Program-made: the position numbers and the translations under genes
The notes under the pieces: model-generated
What the model saw: only the letters and a program-made list of their open reading frames with translations
Databases searched by the model: none
Told to the model about the DNA's origin: nothing
DNA from: an uncultured Flavobacteriales bacterium
GTDB taxonomy: Bacteria > Bacteroidota > Bacteroidia > Flavobacteriales_E > Vicingaceae
Direction: 5' to 3'
Length of the DNA stretch: 36,179 nt
Assembly: GCA_937901255.1 (NCBI GenBank)
Contig: CALCHN010000007.1
Coordinates: forward strand, 1 to 36,179
Shown: positions 1 through 10,500 of the stretch, one piece after another
Layout of the letters: every line of letters starts with the position of its first letter
How positions within the stretch are numbered: the stretch's first letter is position 1

Positions 1-2047
1 CATCGTTGACTACTTTATAGATTTGTAGTTTGGCATCATCTACTCTAAACCAAACAAAGTAAGAGTTGCCTCTATTGGTAAGGGTATCATCATCTGCAAA
101 AAAGTGGAAACCTGCTCTTTTGTTGGTTCCTGTACCGTTTATGCTGGCTTTAAAGTGATATAAATGCCTGTTGGATAAACTTTGATTCAGGTATGCGGAT
201 ATGTTGGTGTTTCCTTCATTTTCATCGGATTGAAACAATGCTCCGTTGTTGATGCTCCATGTTCCTACTACTTGATTCCACTCGGAGTGTATATTGGTAT
301 CAAAGTTATCGGCAAAGAAACCGTTGTTGGCATTGGCTCTCCATTCGGTGCCGTCATAGTCTATTACTTGGTAGTAGCTTTTTTGTATGCCACTTCCGCC
401 TGTATTATCGGCATCGGTAAAATTAGCGGTAAAGTTACTGGTTACCCAGCCTGTTGGAGCTGAAACGGAGGTGGTGGGGGGGATTATATCTGGAGAAACA
501 GCATTCCAACTGATGCTATATCCCGGAGCTGTGGTAGCACAATCCGAACGAAATTCTATTAACACCGCACTTCCATTTACAGTAATAGTTGAAGGAATAG
601 TAGTTCCTGTATATTCTCCTATTTTTTGGGAAAACACGCTGGTTCCATTATAAATATAGAGGTAATCCCAAGTATTCTCCACATCAAACTGATTGATGGT
701 AAGGTTAATTTGATTAGTACCTGTCGGCTGAATTAACTGCAAGGTACGTTCATCATTGGTGTAATTTCCACTTGCTCCGCCTAAGTCGGTAACCGTTCCG
801 GAAGAAGTAGTATAAGTAGTAACAGTAGTGGTGTTGTTTAAGTGTTTGTAGTAATAATCCCAATCCCAATTTTGTCCCGGGTCGGTATGTGATTGATTAG
901 GATAATGTTGATGTCCTTTAATTTTTACACAACTCCCAGGAATTCCTGCAACATTGTATCTTGTAAATCTTGACCAAGGGAAATAAGCAGTTCTCAACGC
1001 ACTAATTCCATAACCACTTTGAGTAATATCTTTAGCTAAAGCAGCAGAAGATTGATACATGGCAGCCGTGTACCAAGTAGAATCATTTACCCAACCTTCA
1101 TGCTCAAAACCAATAGTGTAGGGGTTTTCTGAACCTACATGCCAAGCTTTGTTAGCTTCTAACACCACTTGTGTAATTTGTCCGTCAGATGAACGCAACA
1201 CATAATGATAAGAAACATTAGAAGAGCAATTATTTGCCCAAGAAATTGCTCCAGCATAGCTTCCTTGAATCGTATGAATGGTTACTGCAGAAACAGCCAC
1301 TCCATTTCTCGAACTATAATTACAAGAGGTTAGGTTAGTAAGTGCAGGTGGATAATCAGGGGATTTGTTGCCGATATTAGAATTTTGATAAGCATTTCCG
1401 CTAGCATTTGTAACCGTTTCATCCGTAACTTTTACATACTTAGCACTTAAAATTCTCAGGTTTTCTTTCCCAAAAATCTTTTCCATACTAAATTTATGTT
1501 GAGGAAAACCATACTGAGCTTGTGCTGCTTTGTCGTTTAAAAAACTGTAAACCGAATATAAATGCGCGTTTAAGGCAAAATCTTGTTGTAACCCATTGTA
1601 AGGCAATTCACTTAAAGTTGCTAAAATAGAAATATGATTTTCAATATTACTTTTATTACCGCTTAATTGCTGTAATAACGCATTATAAGCTGCTGCAAAA
1701 GCCAATATATTTTGTTGTGGATTATTTTGAATTTGTTGCACACTTATTCCTGATAATTGAGCAACATAATTCAAATTATTTTTAAAATAACCTTCACCGT
1801 CTAATGTTAGTCCCATTACACCATAAACCAAAGGCAATCCTGCACAACCTTTCGTTTCATTTTCTATATGACGAAAACGTGTCATGGTAAACGATACTGC
1901 TTCCAACATTCCCTTTGGAACTTGCGGATATTGCTGATAAGCAGCATCAAATGCATTTTGATGAGGGTTAGTTGGTAAGCTTTGCTGCTGTGCAAATGAG
2001 AAATTAAAAAGACTAATGCTTAGTACAAGTAAAAATAATTTGTTCAT
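1..2047 (-). CDS. Secreted N-acetylmuramoyl-L-alanine amidase-like protein with CUB-like domain, 3' end outside window
   Basis: The reading frame is open from an ATG at 2047 to the left edge with no stop, so the C-terminus is missing (about 682 residues visible). It begins with a signal peptide (MNKLFLLVLSISLFNFSFAQ). Residues about 250-400 form an Amidase_2/PGRP-type zinc amidase domain. The likely zinc ligands are H258 in TIHT, H379 in KGHQH and D389 in HTDPG. Residues about 415-515 are CUB-like, similar to the two CUB-like domains of the protein at 7576-10803. From about residue 570 there is a beta-rich stretch resembling a LamG/concanavalin-type fold. The family cleaves the bond between N-acetylmuramic acid and L-alanine in peptidoglycan, and the signal peptide implies export. 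It is the third gene of a minus-strand cluster, 93 bp after the repeat adhesin. A T9SS sorting domain is likely in the missing part but is not seen. Amidase fold: confident; substrate: inferred. Confidence 0.85.
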   Translation of the reverse strand, partial: MNKLFLLVLSISLFNFSFAQQQSLPTNPHQNAFDAAYQQYPQVPKGMLEAVSFTMTRFRHIENETKGCAGLPLVYGVMGLTLDGEGYFKNNLNYVAQLSGISVQQIQNNPQQNILAFAAAYNALLQQLSGNKSNIENHISILATLSELPYNGLQQDFALNAHLYSVYSFLNDKAAQAQYGFPQHKFSMEKIFGKENLRILSAKYVKVTDETVTNASGNAYQNSNIGNKSPDYPPALTNLTSCNYSSRNGVAVSAVTIHTIQGSYAGAISWANNCSSNVSYHYVLRSSDGQITQVVLEANKAWHVGSENPYTIGFEHEGWVNDSTWYTAAMYQSSAALAKDITQSGYGISALRTAYFPWSRFTRYNVAGIPGSCVKIKGHQHYPNQSHTDPGQNWDWDYYYKHLNNTTTVTTYTTSSGTVTDLGGASGNYTNDERTLQLIQPTGTNQINLTINQFDVENTWDYLYIYNGTSVFSQKIGEYTGTTIPSTITVNGSAVLIEFRSDCATTAPGYSISWNAVSPDIIPPTTSVSAPTGWVTSNFTANFTDADNTGGSGIQKSYYQVIDYDGTEWRANANNGFFADNFDTNIHSEWNQVVGTWSINNGALFQSDENEGNTNISAYLNQSLSNRHLYHFKASINGTGTNKRAGFHFFADDDTLTNRGNSYFVWFRVDDAKLQIYKVVND

Positions 2048-2140
2048 GTTTTTAAATTGTTTGAGTATCAGTGGCAAATATCACTAAAAAAATAGTGCTT
2101 TCAAAAATTATTTTTTCTCTTGGTTCTCTAACAATTTAAA

Positions 2141-5100
2141 CTACCTCATCAAGGTAATAGAACCTTTTTTAACAATACCTTTTACATCTACAATATAGAA
2201 ATAGGTACCATCAGGAACTTCTTCTCCAGCTGTTGTTCTTCCATCCCAACCTATATTTTGACCTTTAGATTCAAACACTTTCATTCCCCAACGGTTAAAT
2301 ATTTCTATGTTAGTACATGCACTTATCGCTTCGGGTAAATCTAATTTAAATTCATCATTATGTCCGTCTCTGTTTGGTGTTAACACGCTTGGTGGTGTTA
2401 AGTTAAACTGTTCTTCAAAACTTAATGATGATATATTAAACATAGCCGTATCAACACAGCCATTAGTACTATACGCATTTAAAATAGTGGTAAATGAAGA
2501 ACCGTAAGTAAATGTATAAGTTGGATGTGTTTCATTTGACTGACTACCATCTCCAAACAACCATAAATAGCTATCTGCTCCTGTGCTAGTATTATCAAAA
2601 ATGGCTAAAATTCCATCACAAGCAGGTATTGTTTCTACCGTGAAAGCAGCATTTGGCTTATCTTCGGCAGTAACCGTAATTTGCGTTGTGTCAATACATC
2701 CATTGGTATCCTGAACAGTAACTGTATAGGTAATGGTTACTGTAGTTGAAGTATATGGATTAGCAATATTAGGGTCTGACAAGTCTGTTGGAGGCGTCCA
2801 TGTGTAAGTTGCTCCCGGAGGACCATAGGCTGTTAATTGAATACTATCTCCAATACAAAGCACTGTATCTGTTAAATTAGGTATAGCAAATACGCTTACT
2901 ACCACAGAATCGGAGTTACTACATGAATTAGCATCTGTGCCCGTTACATAATAAGTGGTAGTAGTTGGCGGAAAAACAAACGGATTAGCAATCGTATTGT
3001 TGGTGATGTTGGTAGTTGGTGTCCATACATAACTTGTTCCTCCTGTAGCATTTAGCTGAGCAGAATCTCCTGCACACATATAAACCGTATCTGTTAATCC
3101 GGCACTAATGGTAGGTAATGGATTTACGGTTACCACAACAGTATCTGTACCTTCACAAGTATTCGTATCTGTTCCCATCACAATATAAGTGGTAGTAACA
3201 GTTGGGAATGCTAAAGGATTAGCAATAGTAGTATCTGACAAACCAGCACTTGGTGTCCATAAATAACTACTTCCACCTGTAGCTTGTAATTGAGCAGTAT
3301 CTCCTATACAAATGGCAACATCTGCTCCAGCATTAATGGTTGGTAATGCGTTTATGGTAATGGTTACTGAATCAACATTAGTACAACCATTAGTATCCAC
3401 ACCCGTAACTGAATAAGTAGTAGTGGTTAATGGTGATGCAATAGGATTTGGAATGTTTGCATTATTTAAAGATGCAGCAGGTGTCCATGTATAAGCACTT
3501 CCTCCCGTAGCATTCAACTGAACTGAAACTCCCGAACAAACTGCTGTATCGCTAAAGGCTGTTATGGTTGGTAAAGCATTTACATTTACTACTACTGTAT
3601 CTGTATTTGAACAGCTATTGGTATCAGTTCCTGTTACAATGTAAGTGGTTGTAACTATTGGGAAAGCTAATGGATTAGCAATAGTAGTATCCGATAAACC
3701 AGTACTTGGTGTCCATAGGTAACTCGAAGCTCCTGAAGCTTGTAATTGAGCAGTATCTCCTTCACAAATAGCAACATCATTTCCGGCATTTATGGTTGGC
3801 AATGGATTTACAGTAACTAAAACAGTATCACTGTTGTTACATCCATTTGTGTCTAAAGCATTAACGATGTAAGAAGTTGTTGCTGTTGGGAAAGCCAATG
3901 GATTGAAAATAGTAGAATCTGAAAGTGAATTACCCGGAGACCATATATAGCTAGCTCCTCCACTAGCAGTCAATTGAACAGTATCTCCAAAACACATGCT
4001 CAAATCATTTCCTGCACTAATGCTAGATATTGGATGTACCGTAACCGTTATTGAATCTGTTGTAGAACAAGTATCGTTAGTAGCTGTAACATAATAAGTA
4101 GTTGTAACTGTTGGAAAAGCTATTGGGTTGGATAATGTAGCATTATTTAAAGACGCAGCAGGCGACCAACTAAATGATGTACCTGGAACTGAAGTTGGAT
4201 TTCCTCCTAACTGAACAGAATCTCCGGCACAAATAGTAGTATCGTTTGCTAAACTAATAGGCACCGTATCATTGGCTGTAACTACCACACTGTCTGTATT
4301 AGAGCAACCATTAGCATCTGTTCCTGTAACTACATATAAAGTAGTATTTGCAGGAGCAGCCATAGGATTAGAAATGTTAGGATTGCTTAATCCTGCTGTT
4401 GGTGACCAAGTATAGCTCGTTCCTCCATTAGCAAATATTTGAGCAGAATCTCCTACACATACCCAAACATCAGGACTAGCAGTAATTGTAGGTAGAGGGT
4501 TTATACTAATTGTTACCGTATCTGAATTAACACAGCCATTAGCATCTGTTCCTGTAACCACATACGTTGTTTGAGAAGTAACGCAAGCTGTTGGATTAGC
4601 AATTGTGCTATCTGATAACCCTGTTGAAGGTGACCAAACGTAACTTATACCTCCTGATGCGTTTAATGATGCACAAGCTCCATCACATATAGTAGTATCA
4701 TTGCTCGCTGTTATGGTTGGAAGTGGATTAATCGTTATGGTTACACTATCAGTTGCGGTACAACTATTTGCATTAGTAACAATTACTGTATAAGTAGTAT
4801 TGGCTGTCGGACAAGCAATTGGGTTAGCAATATTTGGATTGGATAAGTCTGTTATTGGCGACCAACTATAACTTGTTCCACCTGTAGCATTTAACTGCAC
4901 ACAAGCTCCATCACAAATGGTAGTATCATTACTGATAGTAACAGTTGGAAGAGGAACAACTGTTATAGTTACTGTATCTGTATCAACACATCCTAAACCA
5001 TCGGTAACGGTTACTACATAAGTAGTGGTAGTATTTGGAAAGGCTATCGGATTAGTTATATTTGGATTGGTTAAACTTCCTGCTGGTGTCCATGTATAGC

Positions 5101-7579
5101 TTGTTCCTCCTGTTGCGTTTAATTGAACTGAATCTCCAATACAAATAGTTGTGTCATTACCTGCATTAGCTGTTGGTAGCGGATTAACTGTTACAATAAC
5201 GGTATCTGTATTTGTACAATTATTAGCATCTGTTCCTGTTACTATGTATGTGGTTGTTACTGTTGGACAAGCAGTTGGATTAACTATATTAGGATTAGAT
5301 AAACCTGTTGTTGGCGACCAACTATAACTTGTTCCTCCTGATGCATTTAATTGTGCACAAGCTCCATCACATATAGTAGTATCATTACTTGCTGTTATGG
5401 TTGGAAGTGGATTAATCGTTATGGTTACACTATCTGTATTCGTACAGTTTGCTGCATTGCTAACAGTTACTACATAGGTTGTATTTACTGTTGGGCAAGC
5501 GGTTGGGTTAGCAATATTTGGATTGGACAATCCTGTTGTTGGCGACCATGAATAAGTTGTGCCTCCTGTGGCATTTAACTGCAAGCAATCTCCATCACAT
5601 ATAGTAGTGTCGTTAGTTATAGTGATTACAGGTGGAGTAACAACTGTTACCGTAACCGAATCAACTCCTGTGCAACTTAGTGAGTCAGTAACAGTAACTA
5701 CATAAGTAGTGGTGGTGTTAGGGAACGCTATAGGATTAGCTATGTTTGGATTAGACAACCCTGTTGTTGGTGACCAAGAATAACTTACGCCTCCTGTTGC
5801 ATTTAATTGAACAGAATCACCAATACACATAGTTGTATCATTTCCTGCATTAATCAATGCTGAACCAACAAAAACTGTTACCGTATCTGTTGTTGGACAA
5901 ATACCATTATCAACACTTACAATATAAGTGGTAGTTGAAGAAGGAAAAGCTATAGGATTCGCTATATTTGGGTTAGATAAGCCAGTTGTTGGTGACCACG
6001 TAATAGTAGAACCACCCGGTCCCGTTGGACTACCTCCTAATTGAACACTATCTCCCAAACAAATGGTGGTATCATTTCCTGCATCGGCAAATGGAGCAGG
6101 TAAAATGTTAACGTTTATACTTATTGTTTCTGAAGGACAACCACAACCATTTAAACTGTTTAGGGTAATTGTACCTGTCCCTGAACTTCCCCAATTAACC
6201 GTTATAGTGTCCGTTCCTTGCCCTGAGGCTATTGTCCCTCCTGTTACCACCCAATTAAACGTATATCCGGAAATGAGGCTAGTAGTATAAGAAGCTGTTG
6301 TATTCGGGCAAACAGTTAAAGGTCCAATAATAGTATCGGGAGGTGTTGGGGGTTCTACAGTAATTTCATACACCTCATTGGTAGTTTTGGGTGGACAACC
6401 ATCATCTGTTGCAGAAACAGTGAATAAATATGGTAATGTTTGAGCAGCACCACAAGGGGCAGTCCAGCTAAAGTTAGAGGTTACTGTTGCTGCTCCAGTT
6501 ACTGGCGAATTTAGTGTCGCAGGTGGATTTATAAAATTAGGATCAAAAATTTGCCCCGAAGCAGTTAAAGTTAAGCTATCTCCATTTGGGTCTGTAAAAG
6601 TAATTGGAAATGATAAATTATCACACTCACTAATAGTATATTGTGTAACGCCACTACCGCCTTGATTAGATAAGTTTGGAGCAGGATTAGGCGGACAAGT
6701 AATCACTAACAACTGTAAATCTCTTCTTGACACTCCAATTAAGTTTCCATTTCTATACTCTCTAATTTCAACGGCCACCACAAAGTTCCCTAAGCCTGTG
6801 GACATATATTGTGTTAACCCGGTAGCTCCGTTTATGAACGAATATCCACCTGCACCAAAAGGTTGTGCCACAGAATACCCAACATTGTAATTCACAGGTG
6901 TAATTGTCCATGGAAGAGGATTGGGTGATGGCCCTGATCCTTGAAAAGGCGTTACAAATGAAAAAATTAATTGGTCGCCATCAGGGTCTATAGCTGTATT
7001 CAAAATAGAAACCGTATCGTTTACACATAAAAAAGGAACTGGGTCATCTTGAAAAACAGGCGAACTATTATTTACCAAAGAAGGAGCAATGTAAGCATGA
7101 AAAGCCATGGCTGTACCTCCGGGATTTGCCAAATTGGTAATGGCAGCATTTCTAGCAAAATTTTCAAAATATAAATGATAGCCATTAAAATTTAGAGGTA
7201 AATCTACCAAGGTTTCATAAACAGCTTTATAAATACAAACCGTCTGACCAACAGCACAACCACTAGAAACAGGTGGCTGAACCAAATTAGAATCTACAAT
7301 AGGCACGTTTATCGTTTGGTAAAGTGATTTGTTTCCTCCTCCCATTGGGTTTCCTCCAATATCTTGTTGATAGATAGAAACATTATGTGATGCAACAGGA
7401 ATGGGAATTTGAGAATTATTATCGCAATTATTATACACGGTAAGGATAATTTTATACCGGTAATTTCCTCCTACTTGCCCCATGTACTCATAACCTAGAC
7501 TTCCTCCTACCAAATGCGAGGCAAACAAGTTACCACTAATAACAATGGCAACAAATATGATTAAAATTCTTTGTATCAT
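2141..7579 (-). CDS. Giant repeat adhesin-like protein with type B T9SS (gliding motility-associated) C-terminal domain
   Basis: This 1812-residue exported protein starts with a signal peptide (about residues 1-20) and an N-terminal region beginning SHLVGGSLGYEY, typical of large Bacteroidota surface proteins. PKD-like segments occupy about residues 300-490. Fifteen tandem repeats of about 76 residues fill about 497-1642. Each repeat has a core like NDTTICxGDSxQLNATGG, then SWSPTTGLSNPNIANP, then TTTTYxVTxTD. A PKD domain follows (LWLFGDG near 1677), and the C-terminus (from about 1735, LTPNRDGHNDEF, IFNRWG, GTYFYIVDV) is a gliding motility-associated/type B T9SS sorting domain. The family role is attachment or release at the cell surface through T9SS; the ligand is unknown. 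Its ATG overlaps the stop of the upstream gene by 4 bp (ATGA), so the two are probably translated together. Dense Ser/Thr/Asn and paired cysteines suggest an extended, disulfide-stabilised stalk. Confidence 0.88.
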   Translation of the reverse strand: MIQRILIIFVAIVISGNLFASHLVGGSLGYEYMGQVGGNYRYKIILTVYNNCDNNSQIPIPVASHNVSIYQQDIGGNPMGGGNKSLYQTINVPIVDSNLVQPPVSSGCAVGQTVCIYKAVYETLVDLPLNFNGYHLYFENFARNAAITNLANPGGTAMAFHAYIAPSLVNNSSPVFQDDPVPFLCVNDTVSILNTAIDPDGDQLIFSFVTPFQGSGPSPNPLPWTITPVNYNVGYSVAQPFGAGGYSFINGATGLTQYMSTGLGNFVVAVEIREYRNGNLIGVSRRDLQLLVITCPPNPAPNLSNQGGSGVTQYTISECDNLSFPITFTDPNGDSLTLTASGQIFDPNFINPPATLNSPVTGAATVTSNFSWTAPCGAAQTLPYLFTVSATDDGCPPKTTNEVYEITVEPPTPPDTIIGPLTVCPNTTASYTTSLISGYTFNWVVTGGTIASGQGTDTITVNWGSSGTGTITLNSLNGCGCPSETISINVNILPAPFADAGNDTTICLGDSVQLGGSPTGPGGSTITWSPTTGLSNPNIANPIAFPSSTTTYIVSVDNGICPTTDTVTVFVGSALINAGNDTTMCIGDSVQLNATGGVSYSWSPTTGLSNPNIANPIAFPNTTTTYVVTVTDSLSCTGVDSVTVTVVTPPVITITNDTTICDGDCLQLNATGGTTYSWSPTTGLSNPNIANPTACPTVNTTYVVTVSNAANCTNTDSVTITINPLPTITASNDTTICDGACAQLNASGGTSYSWSPTTGLSNPNIVNPTACPTVTTTYIVTGTDANNCTNTDTVIVTVNPLPTANAGNDTTICIGDSVQLNATGGTSYTWTPAGSLTNPNITNPIAFPNTTTTYVVTVTDGLGCVDTDTVTITVVPLPTVTISNDTTICDGACVQLNATGGTSYSWSPITDLSNPNIANPIACPTANTTYTVIVTNANSCTATDSVTITINPLPTITASNDTTICDGACASLNASGGISYVWSPSTGLSDSTIANPTACVTSQTTYVVTGTDANGCVNSDTVTISINPLPTITASPDVWVCVGDSAQIFANGGTSYTWSPTAGLSNPNISNPMAAPANTTLYVVTGTDANGCSNTDSVVVTANDTVPISLANDTTICAGDSVQLGGNPTSVPGTSFSWSPAASLNNATLSNPIAFPTVTTTYYVTATNDTCSTTDSITVTVHPISSISAGNDLSMCFGDTVQLTASGGASYIWSPGNSLSDSTIFNPLAFPTATTSYIVNALDTNGCNNSDTVLVTVNPLPTINAGNDVAICEGDTAQLQASGASSYLWTPSTGLSDTTIANPLAFPIVTTTYIVTGTDTNSCSNTDTVVVNVNALPTITAFSDTAVCSGVSVQLNATGGSAYTWTPAASLNNANIPNPIASPLTTTTYSVTGVDTNGCTNVDSVTITINALPTINAGADVAICIGDTAQLQATGGSSYLWTPSAGLSDTTIANPLAFPTVTTTYIVMGTDTNTCEGTDTVVVTVNPLPTISAGLTDTVYMCAGDSAQLNATGGTSYVWTPTTNITNNTIANPFVFPPTTTTYYVTGTDANSCSNSDSVVVSVFAIPNLTDTVLCIGDSIQLTAYGPPGATYTWTPPTDLSDPNIANPYTSTTVTITYTVTVQDTNGCIDTTQITVTAEDKPNAAFTVETIPACDGILAIFDNTSTGADSYLWLFGDGSQSNETHPTYTFTYGSSFTTILNAYSTNGCVDTAMFNISSLSFEEQFNLTPPSVLTPNRDGHNDEFKLDLPEAISACTNIEIFNRWGMKVFESKGQNIGWDGRTTAGEEVPDGTYFYIVDVKGIVKKGSITLMR
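2654..6091 (-). repeat. 15 tandem coding repeats, period about 228 bp, inside the adhesin gene
   Basis: Reading the protein gives 15 consecutive units of about 76 residues with a cysteine near the start and another near the end of each. At DNA level neighbouring units have diverged, but units three apart can be nearly identical. The block at 4681 and the block at 5365 match over about 70 bases with two or three differences and lie exactly 684 bp (3 x 228) apart. This is a coding repeat array, not a CRISPR: there are no short spacers and the frame stays open throughout. Confidence 0.9.
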
Positions 7580-10500
7580 TGAACTATAATTTTTTTCGTT
7601 ATTACTCCTTTGTCTGAAATAACATTCATAAAGTAAATTCCTTTAGGTTGATGAGCAACACTAAACTCATAAATATAAACATTAGCTTGTGGCAGTATTT
7701 TATCCATCACCTGTCCCATAATATTTACCAGTACTAATTCTTTTATCTCCATGTTAAAATTAGTTAGCTCAACAGTTAATTGCTCTGAAACTGGATTTGG
7801 ATAAACATTTATAGCTGAATTCAATTCATTCTCGTCAATACCAACTGTTGTACATGTCCAATTTAATTGAAAACCTGGTCGAGTTATAACAAAATCTGAT
7901 TTTTGTCTGATAGTGATACTGCCTCCACTTGATGTTATTGGAGCAGGAAGTGTGTTGCCTGTTAATCCGGCTAACACAGGACTAGCAGTTGTAGGCCCAT
8001 CATATACTACCAATGAATCAAAACCATATTCAAAATCAAACAAGCCAAAGTTTAGTGTAATTTGAGTTGCTCCAACTGGTTGTATGGTTACTGTTCCATC
8101 AGTATTATTTGAATAATCCAACGATGGTCCACCATTATCATACAACGTTCCATTACAGTCGGTATAGGTAACATTTCCGCTTATAGGCATATTATTAGAG
8201 CTACTTGTAGAACAAAACCAATTCAATTCAAACCCCGGACGAACAATCGTAAAATCAGATTTTTGCCTAATGGTGATGCTTCCTCCTGTTGATGAAATAA
8301 TTCCCGGCAAGTTGGTTCCAGTAAAACCTCCTAACACAGGACTAGCAGTTGTTGGTCCATCATAAATAACTAATGAGTCGAAATTATTTTCAAAATTAAA
8401 AGACACAAAACTCAATGTTATTTGTGCTGCACCAGCAGGCTGTATCGTTACTACTCCATTAGTATTGTTGGAGTAAGACATACTTGGACCTCCATTGTCA
8501 TAAAGCGTACCATTACAATCGGTAAGAATAATAGAACCAATTATTGGCATAGTGTTAATGCACTCTACTGTAATGTAGTTTACCTTTGCTACTGAATCTT
8601 GCCCAAAAGCATTAGTAACCACTAAACTAACTGTATAAGTTCCAGGATTGGTGTAATAGTGTGAAGGATTTTGAAGTGTTGAAGTATTGCCATCTCCAAA
8701 ATACCACAACCACGAAGTAGGAGCATTAGTAGATAAATCTGTGAACTGTATAGTATCTGTACAAGTTACCGTAGTGGAAGCTGTGAAATTAGCCACAGGT
8801 GGTGATGTGTTCGGCTGAATAATTACGCCATAATCTTCTGTTTGACCAAAATTAGCATCATCGCACGCATTTTGAACATTCCCCACTACATCAGAAGTTA
8901 TCCTCATTCTTAAAGGTGTATTCAAAACCGCTCCAGTAGGAATGATTATATTTCCTGATGGATTAAACGCGTTATTTATCGTTAGTACTAATTCATTGGT
9001 GTTGTTGAAAACACCATCGTTATTAAAATCTATCCAAATTCTGGTATCTTGAGCATTGCTCGAGCCTGTAGTAATATTTATCGAATAAACGGATCCTTCG
9101 TTTACCGTTGTTTGTTGAGAGCAAGAAAAATCCTTGTATCCTTCTGAACCATCGGCCGAAGAGTTAGAAATAGTATTAAAACTCACATCTAAAATTCCGT
9201 AACCACAACAATAAGAAAGTGTTGAAGGCGTGCAACTTGCTGTCAACACTTGGTTGGCTGTTGTTATAGTTACTGATTGCACAATGGTATCACTTCCGTT
9301 AGCATTGGTTGCAATTAATGTTACCACATAAACACCGTCTGATGTAAAATTATAACAAGGGTTTTGTTGTGTAGAAGTACCAGTACCATCACCAAAATCC
9401 CACGCCCAAGAGGTTGGTACGTTTTGAGATTGGTCTGTAAAACAAACTGTTCCACTGCAACTTGGATTAGGCGAAAAAGCAAAAGCAGCTATTGGAGCAT
9501 TTAAGTTTTGTGTGATTATAACCGTATAATCTTCTGCCTGACCAAAGTCTAAATTAGCACAAGGCGTTGGAGCTGCACTAAAGTCATAGTCAGCAGAAAC
9601 TCTCATTCTTAAAGGAGTGTTTAACACCGCTCCGGATGGAATAGTAACTGATCCTGAAGTATTCATTTGAGATGTAGCTGTAAAGACTCGTTCAGTTGTA
9701 TTATTAAAAACGCCATCATTATTAAAATCTATCCATGCAGCATAATTTTGAGTAGATTGAGCTGAACTTCCAATGGACAAGGTATAGGAAGACCCTTCAA
9801 AAACGGTAGTTTGATAACAAGTAAAATCGCTATAACCTGCTGTACCATCTGTAGATGAGTTGCTTATGGTATTAAAATCTACTTGCGTAATTCCAAAACC
9901 ACAACAATAAGTTAATGTATTAGGTGTACAAGATGCTGCTACAGGCGAGCTTCCTGAAAGATTTACGGTGATTAAATTATTCATAGTTAAGGTATCGCAA
10001 CCAAAAGCATTACAAGTAATTAAGGTTACCGTATAAGTACCACCAGTAGTATAATTATGAGTTGGATTTTGTTGTGTGGACGTATTGCCATCACCAAAAT
10101 TCCATAACCAAGAAGTAGGATTTTGAGTGGATAAATCGGTAAATGAAACTAATCCTGAACAAGTATAAGTTGTATTTACCGAAAAATTACTTGAAGGAGG
10201 AATGTTAGCTGCCGTCCAATCGAAAACAATGTTGGGACGCTGATTAGCAGTAGAAGTAACAATGGTTGCCGGACAAACATTTGCCAAATCTGCTCTGTAC
10301 CATATAGAACTTGCAAATGTAGTGGAAGAGTTATATACCGAAGCATTATTGGTAAAAGCAGTATTATTAAAACAAGTTTCTACCAACAAATTAGAAGTTC
10401 CATCCCAATAAAAAGGCGTTACAAAAGTATGGTTGTTTAACCCTACCACATCAGTATGAGCTTGTGGACCGTAAACGGTTGATAAACCATTTTCAAATCC

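Noticed and set aside
182..653. Two plus-strand open frames near the left edge
   Set aside because: They lie opposite the amidase gene, whose minus frame encodes recognisable domains; the plus frames have no family features.
2654..6091. Regular 228-bp spacing could suggest a CRISPR or satellite array
   Set aside because: The repeat frame is open throughout, the units are diverged and all in one coding gene, and there are no short spacers.
5351..6290. Plus-strand open frames opposite the adhesin repeats
   Set aside because: They arise from the low-stop composition of the repeat DNA and repeat with it; no start context or recognisable protein.
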